Shown here: positions 1-8,780 of the stretch, piece by piece
Position numbering within the stretch: the stretch's first letter is position 1
How the letters are laid out: every line of letters begins with the position of its first letter
Source of the DNA: Saccharothrix sp. NRRL B-16314
GTDB lineage: Bacteria; Actinomycetota; Actinomycetes; Mycobacteriales; Pseudonocardiaceae
Direction: 5' to 3'
DNA: 64,000 nt
Assembly: GCF_000716595.1 (NCBI RefSeq)
Contig: NZ_JNXC01000006.1
Span: forward strand, 124,001 to 188,000
The notes under the pieces: model-generated
Seen by the model: the letters and a program-made list of their open reading frames with translations, nothing else
The model's database searches: none
Told to the model about the DNA's origin: nothing
Translations under genes and position numbers: made by a program

Positions 1-3000
1 GCCAGCGACCAGCCGTCACCGGCGATGTGGTGCAGGATCAGCAACAACACGTGGTCGGTCGGCGAGACGCACAACAGGTGCCCTCGGATCGGCAGCTCGG
101 TGCTCAGGTCGAATCCGGTCGACGCCGCGGCGGTGACGGCCGCGTCGAGACCGGGCTCATCGACGTCCACAGTGGACAGAGCGCCACCGGCACCGGCGGG
201 CTGGAGGATCCGTTGGTACGGCGTGCCGTCATCGTCGGGGAAGACGGTTCGCAGGCTCTCGTGACGGCGGATCACATCCGTCAACGCCTCGGCCACCGCG
301 TCCCGGTCCAGGCAGCCACGCAGCCGCAGCGCGAGACCGGTGTTGTACATGCCGCTCGCACCCTCGGTGCGGTTCATGAACCAGAGTCCGCCCTGCAACA
401 GCGACAGCGGCATCCGGGTGGGCCGTTCCCGCGGGGCGAGGCGCGGCACCGCCGTGGTGGCCAGCGCGACCACCTCGGCCAGCGCGGCCACCGTCCGCCG
501 CTCGAACACGGTTCGCAGCGAGATGTCCACACCGAACTCGGTCTTCATCCGGCCCGCCAGCCGGATCGCGGTCAGCGACTGACCTCCGAGCTCGAAGAAG
601 TCGTCGTCCGGGCCGGTCTCGGCGAGCCCCAGCACCTCCGCCACCAGCCGGCACAGCCGCGCTTCCCGCTCGTCGCGTGGCGCCCGCAACACCGACCCGT
701 CGCTCGCCGGCTCCCGGGGCGCGGCGCGATCGACGTCACCGATCGGGGTCAGCGCGGTGGTGTCCGGTGGCTGTTCCGCGATGACCGTGATCACGCCGTC
801 CGGTCCGCACATCGCCGTGACGCCGGTCGCGTACATCCGCCGCCCAGGCCGGCCACACGGGTCGGCGACCACGGTGGTCGCCGTGCGGGCGGGGTCACCC
901 AGGACGGCGTCCGGGGCAAGGGCCTCGGTCAGGTACAACCGTCCTGGCACTGCCGGTGGCACCGGACGCATGGCGGCGTCGAGAACGTAGGCACCCTCCG
1001 CCAAGGACTCGGCGGTCCACGGCGGCGCGGCCGGCGGCACGTCGAACCGGTCGCGAAGGTCTTCCGGCAACGGGTCGTCGCCGAGGACGACCTGCCGGAG
1101 CACCCCGGCCGCCCCGGCCGCGAGCACCCGGGCCAGCAGAGGCGCGCCGACGTGTGCCACGGTGACGCCGTCGTCGGCGATCAAGTCGGCCAGGTATGCC
1201 GGATCCGACCGCAGCGCCGGGTCGGCGATCACCGACGTGGCGCCGCAGGTCAGCGCCAGCATGGGTTCCCAGGCCGACGGCGCCCAGTCGCCGGGGACGC
1301 GGTACAGCACACGGTCCCGGGGATCGATCCGGCAGCGCAGCGACAACAGGTCCAGCCGAGCCAAGGCGGTCGCGTGGGAGACGACCACGAGCCGGCCTGC
1401 GTCATCCGGCCTGTAGTCGAGGTACGCGGGACTGGCGGCCGACAGCGGGGCGAGCCGGTCCGCGTCCGTGACCGGCGTCGGGTCGTAATGGGCCCACGGA
1501 TCGGCCATGTCCACGATCCGGGTGCCGTCCGGCAGGTCCGGCACCAGGCCAGATCCGGTGACGATCGCGATGCCGGGTGCGGCGGCGGCCAGCAAGGCCG
1601 CGTTGCGTTCAGCGTCCCCGGCTGGGTTCACCAGCAGGAAGGCCGCACCGGCCCGCTGCACCGCGAGCAGGGCGAGCACCTGGTCCGGAGAGGCGGTGCC
1701 GACGACTGCCACCACGTCGCCCGGTCCGGCACCTCGGTCGACAAGCAGCCGGGCGAGCCGATTCGCGTCGCGGTCGAGCTCGGCGCGGCTGACCGCGGTC
1801 CCCCGCCACATGAGCGCGGGCACATCGGTGCTCGTGTCCAGCTCGATGTCCGCCAGCGTGCCCCGCCGGTACTCGCGGCGGCTCGCGGCACGCGCCGCGA
1901 GCTGTTCCCGCTCCCCCGGTGCGGCCACGTCGAGCAGGGCAACCGGCCGGTCCGGGTCCGCGTGGCCGATACCGCGCAGCAGCCCGGTCAGTCGCTCGTG
2001 GTGCCTCGCGAGATCCGCGCCGGTGTAGAGGTCGTGGTTGGCGTGCAGCTCCAGGCTGATGTCCGTGCCCGACCTGCCGTCCACGACCAGGGTCAGGTCC
2101 TCCTCGGGGCCTGCGGAGAAGCCGCGGACCTTGCCCGTCGCCTCGCCGAAGACCGGGTCCTCGCCGTACAGCATCAGGTTGACCTCGGGGCCCCACAGCC
2201 GTTTGCGGTCACCGACCAGGCGCAGCTCGCGGTGCAGGTCCTCGGCCCGGTAGCGCTGGTGGCGCGTCGCCTGCCGCACCTCGGCCGACACCTGCCCGAA
2301 CAGCTCGGCCAGCGACATGTCCGGGCGGACCGTGAGCACCAGCGGCACGGCGTTGGACATCATGCCCGGTGTGGTGCGGCCGACCTGACCGGTGCGACCG
2401 GTCACGGCGAAACCGAGCACGATGTCCTCGCGGCCGGTCATCAGGTGCAGGTAGGCGGCAATACCGGCGATCGTCACGATCGGCCAGGACACACCGCACT
2501 CACGGCCGGTGCGCCGCAGCCCTTCGGTGTCCGTCGCGGGCAGCGTGCCGTTCCGGCGCAGGTGGCCGGGGGGAACACGGGTGGGCCGTCCGGCGAGTCG
2601 CGCCGGCTCAGCCAGGCCCGCGCAGTGCTCCAGCCAGTACGACCGGTCCTGGGTGAAGTCGGCCGACTCGCGGTAGGCGACATCCGCGGCGACCAGCTCG
2701 GTCAGCGGGCCGAACGGGCTGGGCGGGCAGGGCCGTTCGGCCACGAGCGCGCTGTAGATCTCGGCGACGCGAGCCGTGAACAGGGCAGAGCTGTAGCCGT
2801 CCGCGATGCTGTGGTGCAGCTTGATGAACCACCGGTGCTCGTCGTCGGCCAGCCGTAGCAGCGCGAACGTGAACAGCGGACCCGTGGTCAGGTCCACCGG
2901 CTCGCTCAGCGCGGCGATCATCCAGCGCTCAGCCGCGCCGGCCGGATCGGCCGCGTCACCGAAGTCCGCGTGGCGGATCGGGCACTTCGCCACCGGCTCG

Positions 3001-3230
3001 ACGACCTGGCGGGCGGTGCCATCGCCGGCGACGAACCGCACCCGCAACGCGTCCACCTCGTCGACCAGGCGTTGGAGCGCCTCGTCGAACAGGGCGGGCG
3101 CGAACCGACCGCGGATCTCCACGCACTCCGCGATGCTGTACATCGGGTTGCTGGAGTCCACCTGCTGTGCCAGCCACATGCCAACCTGGCCGGCTGTCAA
3201 CGGGAGCGGTGATTCGTGCATGCCAGACAT
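1..3230 (-). CDS. NRPS, 5' part (NRPS-C): C - degenerate A - T - C, cut by the left edge
   Basis: About 1,076 residues are visible and the gene continues past position 1. Residues 1-420 form a condensation domain that opens with LTAGQVGMWLAQQ and has an intact HHSIADG catalytic motif. Residues 430-850 have the position and general fold pattern of an adenylation domain, but the core motifs are gone: the TSGSTG phosphate loop is replaced by DYRPDDAG, the NxYGPTE motif is absent, YRTGD reads YATGV, and the GRxDxQVKxRG and NGKxDR segments are missing. A normal carrier domain follows (FFELGGQSL, phosphopantetheine Ser about 885). A second condensation domain of the LCL type begins near residue 940 and its HHIAGDG motif lies at the window edge. 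ATG at 3230 is chosen as the first ATG; 3221 is an alternative and neither has a strong ribosome site. The opening C domain resembles starter types, so this protein may begin the assembly line. No docking element is visible at its N terminus. Confidence 0.9.
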   Translation of the reverse strand, partial: MSGMHESPLPLTAGQVGMWLAQQVDSSNPMYSIAECVEIRGRFAPALFDEALQRLVDEVDALRVRFVAGDGTARQVVEPVAKCPIRHADFGDAADPAGAAERWMIAALSEPVDLTTGPLFTFALLRLADDEHRWFIKLHHSIADGYSSALFTARVAEIYSALVAERPCPPSPFGPLTELVAADVAYRESADFTQDRSYWLEHCAGLAEPARLAGRPTRVPPGHLRRNGTLPATDTEGLRRTGRECGVSWPIVTIAGIAAYLHLMTGREDIVLGFAVTGRTGQVGRTTPGMMSNAVPLVLTVRPDMSLAELFGQVSAEVRQATRHQRYRAEDLHRELRLVGDRKRLWGPEVNLMLYGEDPVFGEATGKVRGFSAGPEEDLTLVVDGRSGTDISLELHANHDLYTGADLARHHERLTGLLRGIGHADPDRPVALLDVAAPGEREQLAARAASRREYRRGTLADIELDTSTDVPALMWRGTAVSRAELDRDANRLARLLVDRGAGPGDVVAVVGTASPDQVLALLAVQRAGAAFLLVNPAGDAERNAALLAAAAPGIAIVTGSGLVPDLPDGTRIVDMADPWAHYDPTPVTDADRLAPLSAASPAYLDYRPDDAGRLVVVSHATALARLDLLSLRCRIDPRDRVLYRVPGDWAPSAWEPMLALTCGATSVIADPALRSDPAYLADLIADDGVTVAHVGAPLLARVLAAGAAGVLRQVVLGDDPLPEDLRDRFDVPPAAPPWTAESLAEGAYVLDAAMRPVPPAVPGRLYLTEALAPDAVLGDPARTATTVVADPCGRPGRRMYATGVTAMCGPDGVITVIAEQPPDTTALTPIGDVDRAAPREPASDGSVLRAPRDEREARLCRLVAEVLGLAETGPDDDFFELGGQSLTAIRLAGRMKTEFGVDISLRTVFERRTVAALAEVVALATTAVPRLAPRERPTRMPLSLLQGGLWFMNRTEGASGMYNTGLALRLRGCLDRDAVAEALTDVIRRHESLRTVFPDDDGTPYQRILQPAGAGGALSTVDVDEPGLDAAVTAAASTGFDLSTELPIRGHLLCVSPTDHVLLLILHHIAGDGWSL

Positions 3231-3345
3231 CGCACCATTCTCGGTAGGATTACGGTGGCGAAACCACGTCTGCGATCAGTCAAACAACGCGATGGCAGCG
3301 ACGGCAACGGCACATCGAGAAGCTTGAAATCCCGGGTGGACCGGC

Positions 3346-3837
3346 GTGCGGGCCTGGACACTGGGCACCATGCCGCCGGCGGGCAGGCTCGACCTGTTCA
3401 TCCCCGAGTGGGACGCGCACGAGGTGCACCGGCTGCGGATCGACGCCGCCCGCGACCTGGTGATGACCACCGTCGCGGAGGTCGCCGGGGGCGAACCCCG
3501 GCCGGCGAGGGTGCTGCCGCCGCTGATCGGCAACCGGTTGCCGGGTGGTGAGCCGATCGTCGACACGTTCGGCGGCCTGGCCGGCGCACCGGGCGAGCAG
3601 CCGGACGAGTTCGTGTTCGGCGCCATCGACCCGATGACGGATGACGCTCCCACCACACGCGATCAGGCGGCGGGTTCGTCGGGGTGGCCGAGCTCAGACC
3701 AGGAACGGACGGCGGGCCAGGCTCAGACTATCCGCACTTCCGGCACGTACAGTATCCACTTGCCTCCCGCGTCTCTGAACGCCTTCTCCTTCGCCATGAT
3801 CTCGTCTGCGTGGTTCCAGGCGAACAACAGGGCGTAG
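3346..3837 (+). pseudogene. Possible remnant of an SRPBCC-like small protein in the gap before NRPS-C
   Basis: The 492-base gap between the methyltransferase stop (3723) and NRPS-C start (3230) holds an open plus-strand frame. Its first ~95 residues (LDLFIPEWDAHEVHRLRIDA, then a segment with PPLIGNRLPGG and DEFVFGAID) recall from memory a small actinobacterial START/SRPBCC-like family of usually ~150-180 residues. After about position 3640 the frame becomes low-quality sequence and runs antiparallel into the methyltransferase gene. No convincing ribosome site precedes the GTG at 3346 or the ATG at 3370. I read it as a truncated, probably non-functional remnant; it could also be a chance frame. 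Confidence 0.3.
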
Positions 3838-4919
3838 TCCGGGTAGGGGTCCGCGAACTCCGCCGGCGGGCGGACCGGGATGTGCATCCCCGGTGTCAGC
3901 GTGCCCTGCTTGGACGGGGTGGAGTCGCACACGAACGGGACCAGGTCCGGGCCGATGCCGAAGTAGTTGGCCGTGGTCGCGCTCTTGGCCGTCGCTCCGT
4001 AGCCGACGATGCTGTGCCCCTTGCCTCGCAGGTCGGTCAGCAGGTTCAGCAAGGCGTCCCTGGTCGCGTCCACCTTGGACACGAACCGGGCGAACGTGGT
4101 GTCGTCGGCGAATCCGGCCGACTCTTCTCCGGCGAGCAGCTCGTCCACCGCCGGGGCCGGGAGGCGGCTGTCGCGGCGGGCGACGGAGTAGCGGATCTGG
4201 CCGCCGTGCACCGGGATGCGTTCCACGTCGACCAGTCGCATCCCGAAGCGGTTCGCCATCGCCTGCACGGACTGGGCCGTGAAGTAGTAGAAGTGCTCGT
4301 CGTAGATCTGGTCGAATCCCGTCCGGGCGAGCACCTCGCCGAGATACGGGTCCTCGAACACGAACAGGCCGTGGGGCGCGAGCAGCACTTCCAGGCCCGC
4401 GAAGATCGAGGCGACGTCGGGCTGGGCGCAGACAGTGTTGGCCGCGTACACGATGTCGGCCGGGCCGTGCTCGGCGCGGATCTCGGCCGCCGACACCGCG
4501 TTGAAGAAGGCCTCGTGCACCTGGACCCCGGTGATGCCGGACGGGTCCACGGCCAGGTGGCGCACACCGGCTTCGCCCAGGGTGTGCAGTACCACCCCGT
4601 CGTTGCAGCCGATTTCGACTACGAAGGGGTCCGGTCCGGTGAGCGTCGTCTCCAGCCACCGGGCTGCCGTGTCCTGGAAGTGCTTGTGCATCACGGTCGA
4701 GTTCGTGGGGTGGTACGGGTACCCCTCGTGGACCATCTTGTCCGGTGGGATCTCGTGCATCAGCTGGACCAGGGCGCAGTCGGCACATCGTCCGACCACC
4801 AGCCGGTAGAAGAACTCCGTCGCCAGGTCCTCCGGACGCACGAACGCCTGGGCCAGCGGCTGGCGGCCGAAATCGGCCAGCTCCCGCAAGGGCCCCGCGC
4901 ATACCCGGCACGCCGTCAT
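3723..4919 (-). CDS. evaC: NDP-4-keto-2,6-dideoxyhexose 3-C-methyltransferase (EvaC/TylCIII type)
   Basis: 398 residues, typical for the family. The N terminus carries a CxxC pair (Cys4, Cys7) and a second CxxC in GRCADCALVQ, the zinc-binding part of sugar C-methyltransferases. The SAM site is VVEIGCNDGVVLHTL. The C-terminal Methyltransf_14-type region includes SIVGYGATAKSAT. In known pathways this enzyme methylates C-3 of an NDP-3,4-diketo or 4-keto deoxysugar, as in vancosamine formation. Its ATG overlaps the stop of the upstream 2,3-dehydratase (ATGA, 4 bp), so the two are translationally coupled. A longer open frame upstream of 4919 is antiparallel-coded noise inside the dehydratase gene; the Cys4/Cys7 motif right after the ATG supports this start. 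Confidence 0.92.
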   Translation of the reverse strand: MTACRVCAGPLRELADFGRQPLAQAFVRPEDLATEFFYRLVVGRCADCALVQLMHEIPPDKMVHEGYPYHPTNSTVMHKHFQDTAARWLETTLTGPDPFVVEIGCNDGVVLHTLGEAGVRHLAVDPSGITGVQVHEAFFNAVSAAEIRAEHGPADIVYAANTVCAQPDVASIFAGLEVLLAPHGLFVFEDPYLGEVLARTGFDQIYDEHFYYFTAQSVQAMANRFGMRLVDVERIPVHGGQIRYSVARRDSRLPAPAVDELLAGEESAGFADDTTFARFVSKVDATRDALLNLLTDLRGKGHSIVGYGATAKSATTANYFGIGPDLVPFVCDSTPSKQGTLTPGMHIPVRPPAEFADPYPDYALLFAWNHADEIMAKEKAFRDAGGKWILYVPEVRIV

Positions 4920-6376
4920 GATTCCCCTCCGCTCAGGCTCTGCAGGCAGGCCACCAGGCTTCGTGCCTCGACGTTCACGTAATGGCTGTGCCGCAGCAGT
5001 TCCACCAGCTGGTGCACTGTCATCCAGCGGAAGTCGGGGTGCTCGTGCGCCGGACCGGCTTCCACTTCGGCGATCACGTAGCGGTTGCGGGCGTGGTAGA
5101 ACCGGCCGCCTTCCTCCGACAGCGTGACGTCGTAGCGAATCCGTTCCGGTGGAGCGGCGAGGACGTCGTCCAGGAAGCGCGGACGGGCCTCGGCGGGCAG
5201 TTCCTCGTAGTTCTCCGGCGCGCACTGCACGGTCGGCGCGAGCTCGGCGACGTCCAGGCATCCGGGCTGGACGAGCGCGTGCACGAGAACGTGCAGTACT
5301 CCGCCGATCCGGCTGACCAGGAACGCGACCACGCCCTCGCCGATCGGCCTGATCATCGGCTGGGTCCACTCCTGGACCTCGCGCCCCTCGGCCCGCACCC
5401 GGACCGCCATGACTTCGAAGAACCGGCCGCTGTCGTGCGCGAGGACGTTCCCGGTGTTGTGCCAGTGCCGGACGTCCCTGAGCGGGATCATCCTGGTGTG
5501 CACCTCGGCGCGGCTGCGCACGTCGGTGATCCAGTTCAGCACCTCGCCCGTGGCGAGCAGGCCGCCCGCCTCCGGCCCGCAGGAGCGCACCAACGCCGCC
5601 TGGAAGCCGGTTCCGTCCGCCACCAGCGCGTCCACCAGGCCGACACCGCTGAACGGCAGGCAGGACAACACCGTCCGGGCATCCATGTTGATCAGGTCGT
5701 CGACCGCCAGCAACGCGTGGAGCTGGCCGAGGGTCAGCCACACGAACCCGTCGAGGACCTCGACGTCCTCGGTGACCTCGACCACCATGTTCCGGTTGCG
5801 CTTCTGGTAGAACCACGAGCCTTGTTCGGATTGCCGCACGTCGGTGATCACGCGGTGCCGTGAGGTGTCCCGGAAGTACTCCAGGTAAGGCACCGCCAAG
5901 CCCTTGTGCACCTGGGTGTAGTTGCTGCGGGTGGCCTGCACGGTCGGGGACAGCTGGAGACCGTTGGCGTTGCCGGGTTCCACCTTGGCCTGCATCAGGC
6001 AGTGCAGCACCCCGCCGAACTGCTTGACCACGATGCCGAGGATGCCGATCTCCGGCTGGTTGATGATCGGCTGGCTCCAGCCGCCCACCGGCCCACCCGG
6101 AACCCTGACGTCCACCCCTTCGATGCTGAAGAACTTCCCGGAGTGGTGCCTGATGTTGCCGGAGTCGAAGTCCCTCGCCCAGCCGCTGAGCGCGGTCAGC
6201 GGAATCGGCTCGACCTCGACGAAGGACCGCAGCCCCATCCCGGTGAACCAGGACCAGAAGTCACCCGGTCCGATGTGGCCGCCGGCCCGGTCGAGCACCG
6301 AGCCGGCCAGCAGCTCGGGAATCCGGCGCTCGTCGGCGCGCACCAGGGTCGCTGCGGTGGTGGGGAGATCTGGCAC
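4916..6376 (-). CDS. evaA: NDP-hexose 2,3-dehydratase (EvaA/TylX3 type)
   Basis: 486 residues made of two tandem homologous halves. Matching blocks are SGKFFSIEGVDVR with WSQPIINQPEIGIL in the first half and SGRFFEVMAVRVR with WTQPMIRPIGEGVV in the second, each followed by a SPTVQ or APTVQ segment. This internal duplication is diagnostic of NDP-hexose 2,3-dehydratases, which remove the C-2 hydroxyl of NDP-4-keto-6-deoxyglucose to give a 3,4-diketo-2,6-dideoxy sugar. The start is a GTG at 6376 with AAGGAG nearby upstream. It sits 31 bp after the aminotransferase gene and overlaps the C-methyltransferase by 4 bp, forming a three-gene sugar operon. Confidence 0.95.
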   Translation of the reverse strand: MPDLPTTAATLVRADERRIPELLAGSVLDRAGGHIGPGDFWSWFTGMGLRSFVEVEPIPLTALSGWARDFDSGNIRHHSGKFFSIEGVDVRVPGGPVGGWSQPIINQPEIGILGIVVKQFGGVLHCLMQAKVEPGNANGLQLSPTVQATRSNYTQVHKGLAVPYLEYFRDTSRHRVITDVRQSEQGSWFYQKRNRNMVVEVTEDVEVLDGFVWLTLGQLHALLAVDDLINMDARTVLSCLPFSGVGLVDALVADGTGFQAALVRSCGPEAGGLLATGEVLNWITDVRSRAEVHTRMIPLRDVRHWHNTGNVLAHDSGRFFEVMAVRVRAEGREVQEWTQPMIRPIGEGVVAFLVSRIGGVLHVLVHALVQPGCLDVAELAPTVQCAPENYEELPAEARPRFLDDVLAAPPERIRYDVTLSEEGGRFYHARNRYVIAEVEAGPAHEHPDFRWMTVHQLVELLRHSHYVNVEARSLVACLQSLSGGES

Positions 6377-6407
6377 GACGTTCTCCTTGGTGCGAGAGCG
6401 GCTGGGG

Positions 6408-7517
6408 TCAGACGGTCCGCAGCACTTGGCGCAGGGCGTCGATCACCTTGTCCTGGACGTCGCGCGGCAGTGACGGGTACATCGGAAGCGAGAAGATCTC
6501 GTCGGCGAGCTTCTCGGTGACCGGCAGCGACCCCTTCAGGTAATCGAGGTGCGCGAAGCCGGTCATGGTGTGCACCGGCCAGGGGTAGCTGATGTTCAGG
6601 CTGATGTCGTAGTCCCGCAGCGCTTCGATGATCTTGTCGCGCCGCGGGTGCCGGACGACGTAGACGTAGTACACGTGCTCGTTGCCCGGAACCGTCCGCG
6701 GCAGGACCAGGTCCGTGTCACCGAGGGCTTCCTGGTAGCGATCAGCCACGGCACGCCTGCCCGCGATGTACTCGTCGAGCCTGCCGAGCTTGCGGCGGAG
6801 GATCTCCGCGTGCACCTCGTCGAGTCGGCTGTTGTGTCCCGGGGTCTGCACCACGTAGTAGCGCTTCTCCATGCCGTAGTACCGCAACCGGCGGAGGTTC
6901 TCGTCGACCTCGTCGTCCGCGGTGATCGTCGCACCGCCGTCGCCGTAGCCGCCGAGCACCTTGGTGGGGTAGAAGGAGAAGGCGGCGGCCTTGCCCATGC
7001 TGCCGGCGATCCGGCCGCGGTGGCGGGCTCCGTGCGCCTGGGCGCAGTCCTCCAGGATCGGCAGGTCGTGCTCGGCCGCCAGGGCTTCCAGCGGCGCCAT
7101 GTCGACGCACTGGCCGTACAGGTGCACGGGCAGCAGGCAACGTGTCTTGGGTGTGATCGCCGCAGCGACCTGCCCGACGTCCATCAGGTAGTTGTCGGCG
7201 TGCACGTCGACGAAGACCGGCGTCGCGCCGACCGAGTCGATGGCGACCACGGTGGGCGCGGCCGTGTTGGAGACCGTGATCACCTCGTCGCCAGGCCCGA
7301 CCCCAAGGGCCTGGAGGCCGAGCTTCAGCGCGTTGGTGCCGTTGTCGACGCCGGTGCAGTGCTTGACACCGTGGTAGGCGGCGAACTCCTCCTCGAAGCC
7401 GCGCACGCTGTCACCGAGGACGAGCCGGCCGGAGGAGAAGACCTTCTCGACCGCACCGAGGATGTCCTCCCGTTCCCGCTCGTATTCCGGCAAGTAGTCC
7501 CACACGAGAGTGGTCAT
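6408..7517 (-). CDS. evaB: PLP-dependent sugar aminotransferase, DegT/DnrJ/EryC1 family (EvaB-like)
   Basis: 369 residues from the ATG at 7517. The family pattern is clear: [12 protein letters not shown] near residue 57, EDCAQAHGA near 156, and the PLP-lysine motif [15 protein letters not shown] with Lys186. With the neighbouring 2,3-dehydratase and C-methyltransferase, the expected role is C-3 transamination of the 3,4-diketo-2,6-dideoxy sugar, as in vancosamine-type pathways. A 15-codon N-terminal extension to 7562 is possible, but [12 protein letters not shown] matches the usual N terminus. It is the first gene of the minus-strand sugar operon and is divergent from the ketoreductase at 7788. 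The exact C-3 position is inferred from context. Confidence 0.9.
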   Translation of the reverse strand: MTTLVWDYLPEYEREREDILGAVEKVFSSGRLVLGDSVRGFEEEFAAYHGVKHCTGVDNGTNALKLGLQALGVGPGDEVITVSNTAAPTVVAIDSVGATPVFVDVHADNYLMDVGQVAAAITPKTRCLLPVHLYGQCVDMAPLEALAAEHDLPILEDCAQAHGARHRGRIAGSMGKAAAFSFYPTKVLGGYGDGGATITADDEVDENLRRLRYYGMEKRYYVVQTPGHNSRLDEVHAEILRRKLGRLDEYIAGRRAVADRYQEALGDTDLVLPRTVPGNEHVYYVYVVRHPRRDKIIEALRDYDISLNISYPWPVHTMTGFAHLDYLKGSLPVTEKLADEIFSLPMYPSLPRDVQDKVIDALRQVLRTV

Positions 7518-7703
7518 TCGTCTCCGCTCCGCCTCTTGTCGGGCTCTTTGGTCGCCGGCCACGGCTGAACAGCCACATTGCCAATACGCGGACCAGATGG
7601 ATTACTTGAATTCGACCGTTCCGGCTCCACGCCGGGCAACCCCTATCGCCCCCAGCCGGACCGAGAAGCTGTGACCAGCCGATCGACCTCGGTGTTCAGG
7701 GGG

Positions 7704-7732
7704 TGAGCACAGCTGCCACACGTGCCTAGAAT
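7704..7732 (+). promoter_or_regulatory. Candidate promoter for the ketoreductase gene in the 270-bp divergent gap
   Basis: TAGAAT at 7727-7732 fits an actinobacterial -10 hexamer. A poor -35 (TGAGCA, 7704-7709) lies 17 bp upstream. It would give a 5' leader of about 50 bases before the GTG at 7788. The rest of 7518-7787 must also hold the minus-strand promoter of the aminotransferase operon, which I could not place. A related element lies before the glycosyltransferase gene. Confidence 0.35.
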
Positions 7733-7787
7733 CGGCCCGGAGCGCCGATGCGCGAATTCTGTGGGGTCTGCCGAAGAAAGGAACGCC

Positions 7788-8780
7788 GTGCCGGACGAGA
7801 AATGGGACGGAAAAACGGTCGCCGTCACCGGGGGCGCCGGCTTCATCGGCTCCCATTTCGTCGAGGAACTGCTCGGCCGGGGAGCCACGGTGCTCTGCCT
7901 GCACCGGCGGGACCGGCACGGTGTACTGGCTCAGCTGCCGCACACCGGAAGGCTGCGCCCCATCACCGTGGACGTCACCGACGAGGCCGCGCTCGGCGCT
8001 GTCTTCCGTTCAGGCGGGATCGACGCGGTGTTCCACTGCGCGGCGACGACAGGCACGTTCGAGGTGCGCCGCAACCAGGCCGCGCACATCCTGGAAGCGA
8101 ACATGCGGGCGGTGACGGCCATCCTGGACCTCGCCCGCAGGCACGACGTCCCGGACGTCGTGCTGCTCAGCTCCAGCGACATCTACCTGGCGCCGGCCAC
8201 CGACCCGATCAGCGAGAACGACGACTACCGCACGTCGATGCACTACTCGCCGGACGGTTACTACCTCGCCAAGCTGTACACGGAGATGCTGGCCGAGGCC
8301 CACCGCCAGGAGTACGGGTCGAACGTCTTCCTGCCGCGTGCCACCAGCGTGTACGGCCCGCGGGACAACTTCGGCTCCGACATCCCCCGGGTCGTGCCGC
8401 AGATGCTCGACCAGGTGCACAGCGGCGGCGAGATCGAGGTCTGGGGCGACGGCAGCCAGACCCGGACCTACATGTACGTCACCGACATGGTCCGCGCGGT
8501 GCTGACCATGGTCGAGAAGAACAAGCACCACGTGCTCAACATCGGGACGTCCGAGACCGTGTCGGTGCTCGACCTTGCCCGGCTGGTGTGCGCCGTGCTC
8601 GGGAAGCCCGAGCGGATCAGGTGCGACCTGTCCCGCCCCAGCGGCCGGCGCAGCAGGACGTTGGACCTCACCAGGATGCACGAGATCATCGACACGCCGC
8701 CACGTCCGCTGAGGGAGGGCATCCGGCAGACCGCCGAGTGGTACCTGCGTCATCGCGCCGGCGCCATGGCGGTCACGTGA
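7788..8780 (+). CDS. NAD(P)-dependent SDR, probable NDP-4-keto-deoxysugar reductase
   Basis: 330 residues from a GTG preceded by AAAGGAA. The extended short-chain dehydrogenase fold is shown by TGGAGFIGSH at residues 14-23, the serine-rich LLSSSDIY stretch and the catalytic Y158-xxx-K162 (GYYLAK). The protein resembles GDP-fucose synthase/4-ketoreductase relatives more than 4,6-dehydratases. In this context it would reduce C-4 of the amino sugar, the step performed by EvaE in epivancosamine formation; a 4-epimerase role cannot be excluded. It is transcribed divergently from the sugar operon, and its last 8 bp overlap tail-to-tail with the LuxR regulator gene. Confidence 0.85.
   Translation: MPDEKWDGKTVAVTGGAGFIGSHFVEELLGRGATVLCLHRRDRHGVLAQLPHTGRLRPITVDVTDEAALGAVFRSGGIDAVFHCAATTGTFEVRRNQAAHILEANMRAVTAILDLARRHDVPDVVLLSSSDIYLAPATDPISENDDYRTSMHYSPDGYYLAKLYTEMLAEAHRQEYGSNVFLPRATSVYGPRDNFGSDIPRVVPQMLDQVHSGGEIEVWGDGSQTRTYMYVTDMVRAVLTMVEKNKHHVLNIGTSETVSVLDLARLVCAVLGKPERIRCDLSRPSGRRSRTLDLTRMHEIIDTPPRPLREGIRQTAEWYLRHRAGAMAVT

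Noticed and set aside
27..2858. Plus-strand open frame of 943 codons at the left edge
   Set aside because: Antisense to NRPS-C, whose C, T and C motifs read cleanly on the minus strand.
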